Assembly (NCBI GenBank): GCA_015485715.1
Contig: WFTA01000035.1
Coordinates: 1 to 14,046, forward strand
DNA from: Patescibacteria group bacterium
GTDB lineage: Bacteria > Patescibacteriota > Patescibacteriia > WFTA01 > S139-112
Direction: 5' to 3'
DNA: 14,046 nt
The notes under the pieces were generated by a model. It had not been told where the DNA came from and did not search any database. It saw nothing but the letters and a program-made list of their open reading frames with translations. A program made the translations under genes and the position numbers. Position 1 is the first letter of the stretch, and each line of letters opens with the position of its first letter. Shown here piece after piece: positions 13,893 to 14,046 of the stretch.

Positions 13893-14046
13893 TGGACACC
13901 CTAAATTGAAAGATTCAACCTTTAAGGTTAAAATAATATAAACATATTGATATAGTGTATAAATTAACAAAGGGTGTCTATGGTTATTAAAAGGAGATAC
14001 AGCCATTACACGTCACAAACCAAATTCAAACTAATAATTCAGATAA
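13893..14046 (+). mobile_element. Probable left end of an insertion sequence (cut by window edge)
   Basis: TGGACACCCTAAATT at 13893 resembles the terminal inverted repeat of IS3-like elements. It is followed by 77 bp of leader and a short basic reading frame that begins like a transposase. Repeat-type filler (TTCAAAAGTCAAAAGTC) stops just before it, as expected at an insertion boundary. The other end lies beyond the window, so neither the family nor the boundary can be confirmed. A near-complement of the terminus, AGGGTGTCTA, lies at 13971-13980, over the start of the gene. Confidence 0.5.
13980..14046 (+). CDS. Start of a putative transposase (partial)
   Basis: The frame from the ATG at 13980 stays open to the window edge and gives 22 residues: MVIKRRYSHYT then SQTKFKLIIQI. 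A basic start followed by an F-K-hydrophobic segment resembles the first helix of IS3-family OrfA helix-turn-helix proteins. An AGGG sequence lies 5 bp upstream of the ATG, one of the few Shine-Dalgarno-like sites in the window. With so few residues this is only a position- and style-based call. Confidence 0.45.
   Translation, partial: MVIKRRYSHYTSQTKFKLIIQI

Overview
The window looks like a piece of a low-GC chromosome from a candidate-phylum bacterium, most likely Patescibacteria/CPR. The main pointer is the PEGA-domain envelope protein at 1298-2278, whose N-terminal membrane anchor, 'YTSGYRYN' segment and long C-terminal region fit a type common in those genomes. The cluster of glycosyltransferases with a DUF2304 protein, the near absence of Shine-Dalgarno sequences and the phrase-like AT-rich intergenic repeats also fit. 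This placement is inference from gene style; no rRNA or tRNA is present to confirm it. Reading frames are consistent with the standard code.

Layout. 1-193 is repeat-type intergenic DNA. 194-865 (-) is an OmpR/PhoB-type response regulator with no kinase in view. 890-1300 is a non-repeat intergenic region with three strong hairpins, the last a forward rho-independent terminator preceded by a promoter-like sequence, so a small RNA on the + strand is possible. 1298-2278 (-) encodes the PEGA protein. 2524-5114 (-) is a tight three-gene surface-glycan cluster (DUF2304, GT2, GT4). 5115-5704 is 590 bp of repeat DNA. 5705-7746 (-) pairs a second GT4 glycosyltransferase with a Tat-signal HExxH protein. 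7747-8196 is more repeat DNA. 8286-10874 (+) is clpB, with a sigma70-like promoter and a perfect CIRCE operator. A bidirectional terminator separates it from the convergent pair 11014-12012 (unknown protein with ten consecutive aspartates) and 12060-13832 (PMT/ArnT-like GT39/GT83 membrane glycosyltransferase). The right edge (about 13893-14046) looks like the left end of an insertion sequence with the start of a transposase gene.

Function. Most minus-strand genes concern the cell surface: soluble and membrane-bound sugar transfer, a small membrane partner, an anchored PEGA protein and a probable exported metallopeptidase. clpB is a heat-shock gene under predicted HrcA control.

The most unusual content is non-coding: (1) a family of short sequence phrases shuffled in both orientations through nearly every intergenic gap, including an inverted pair bracketing the left 7.9 kb; (2) two copies of a roughly 102-bp element with 16-17 bp terminal inverted repeats and a paired base change in the arms; (3) the structured locus at 1106-1300.
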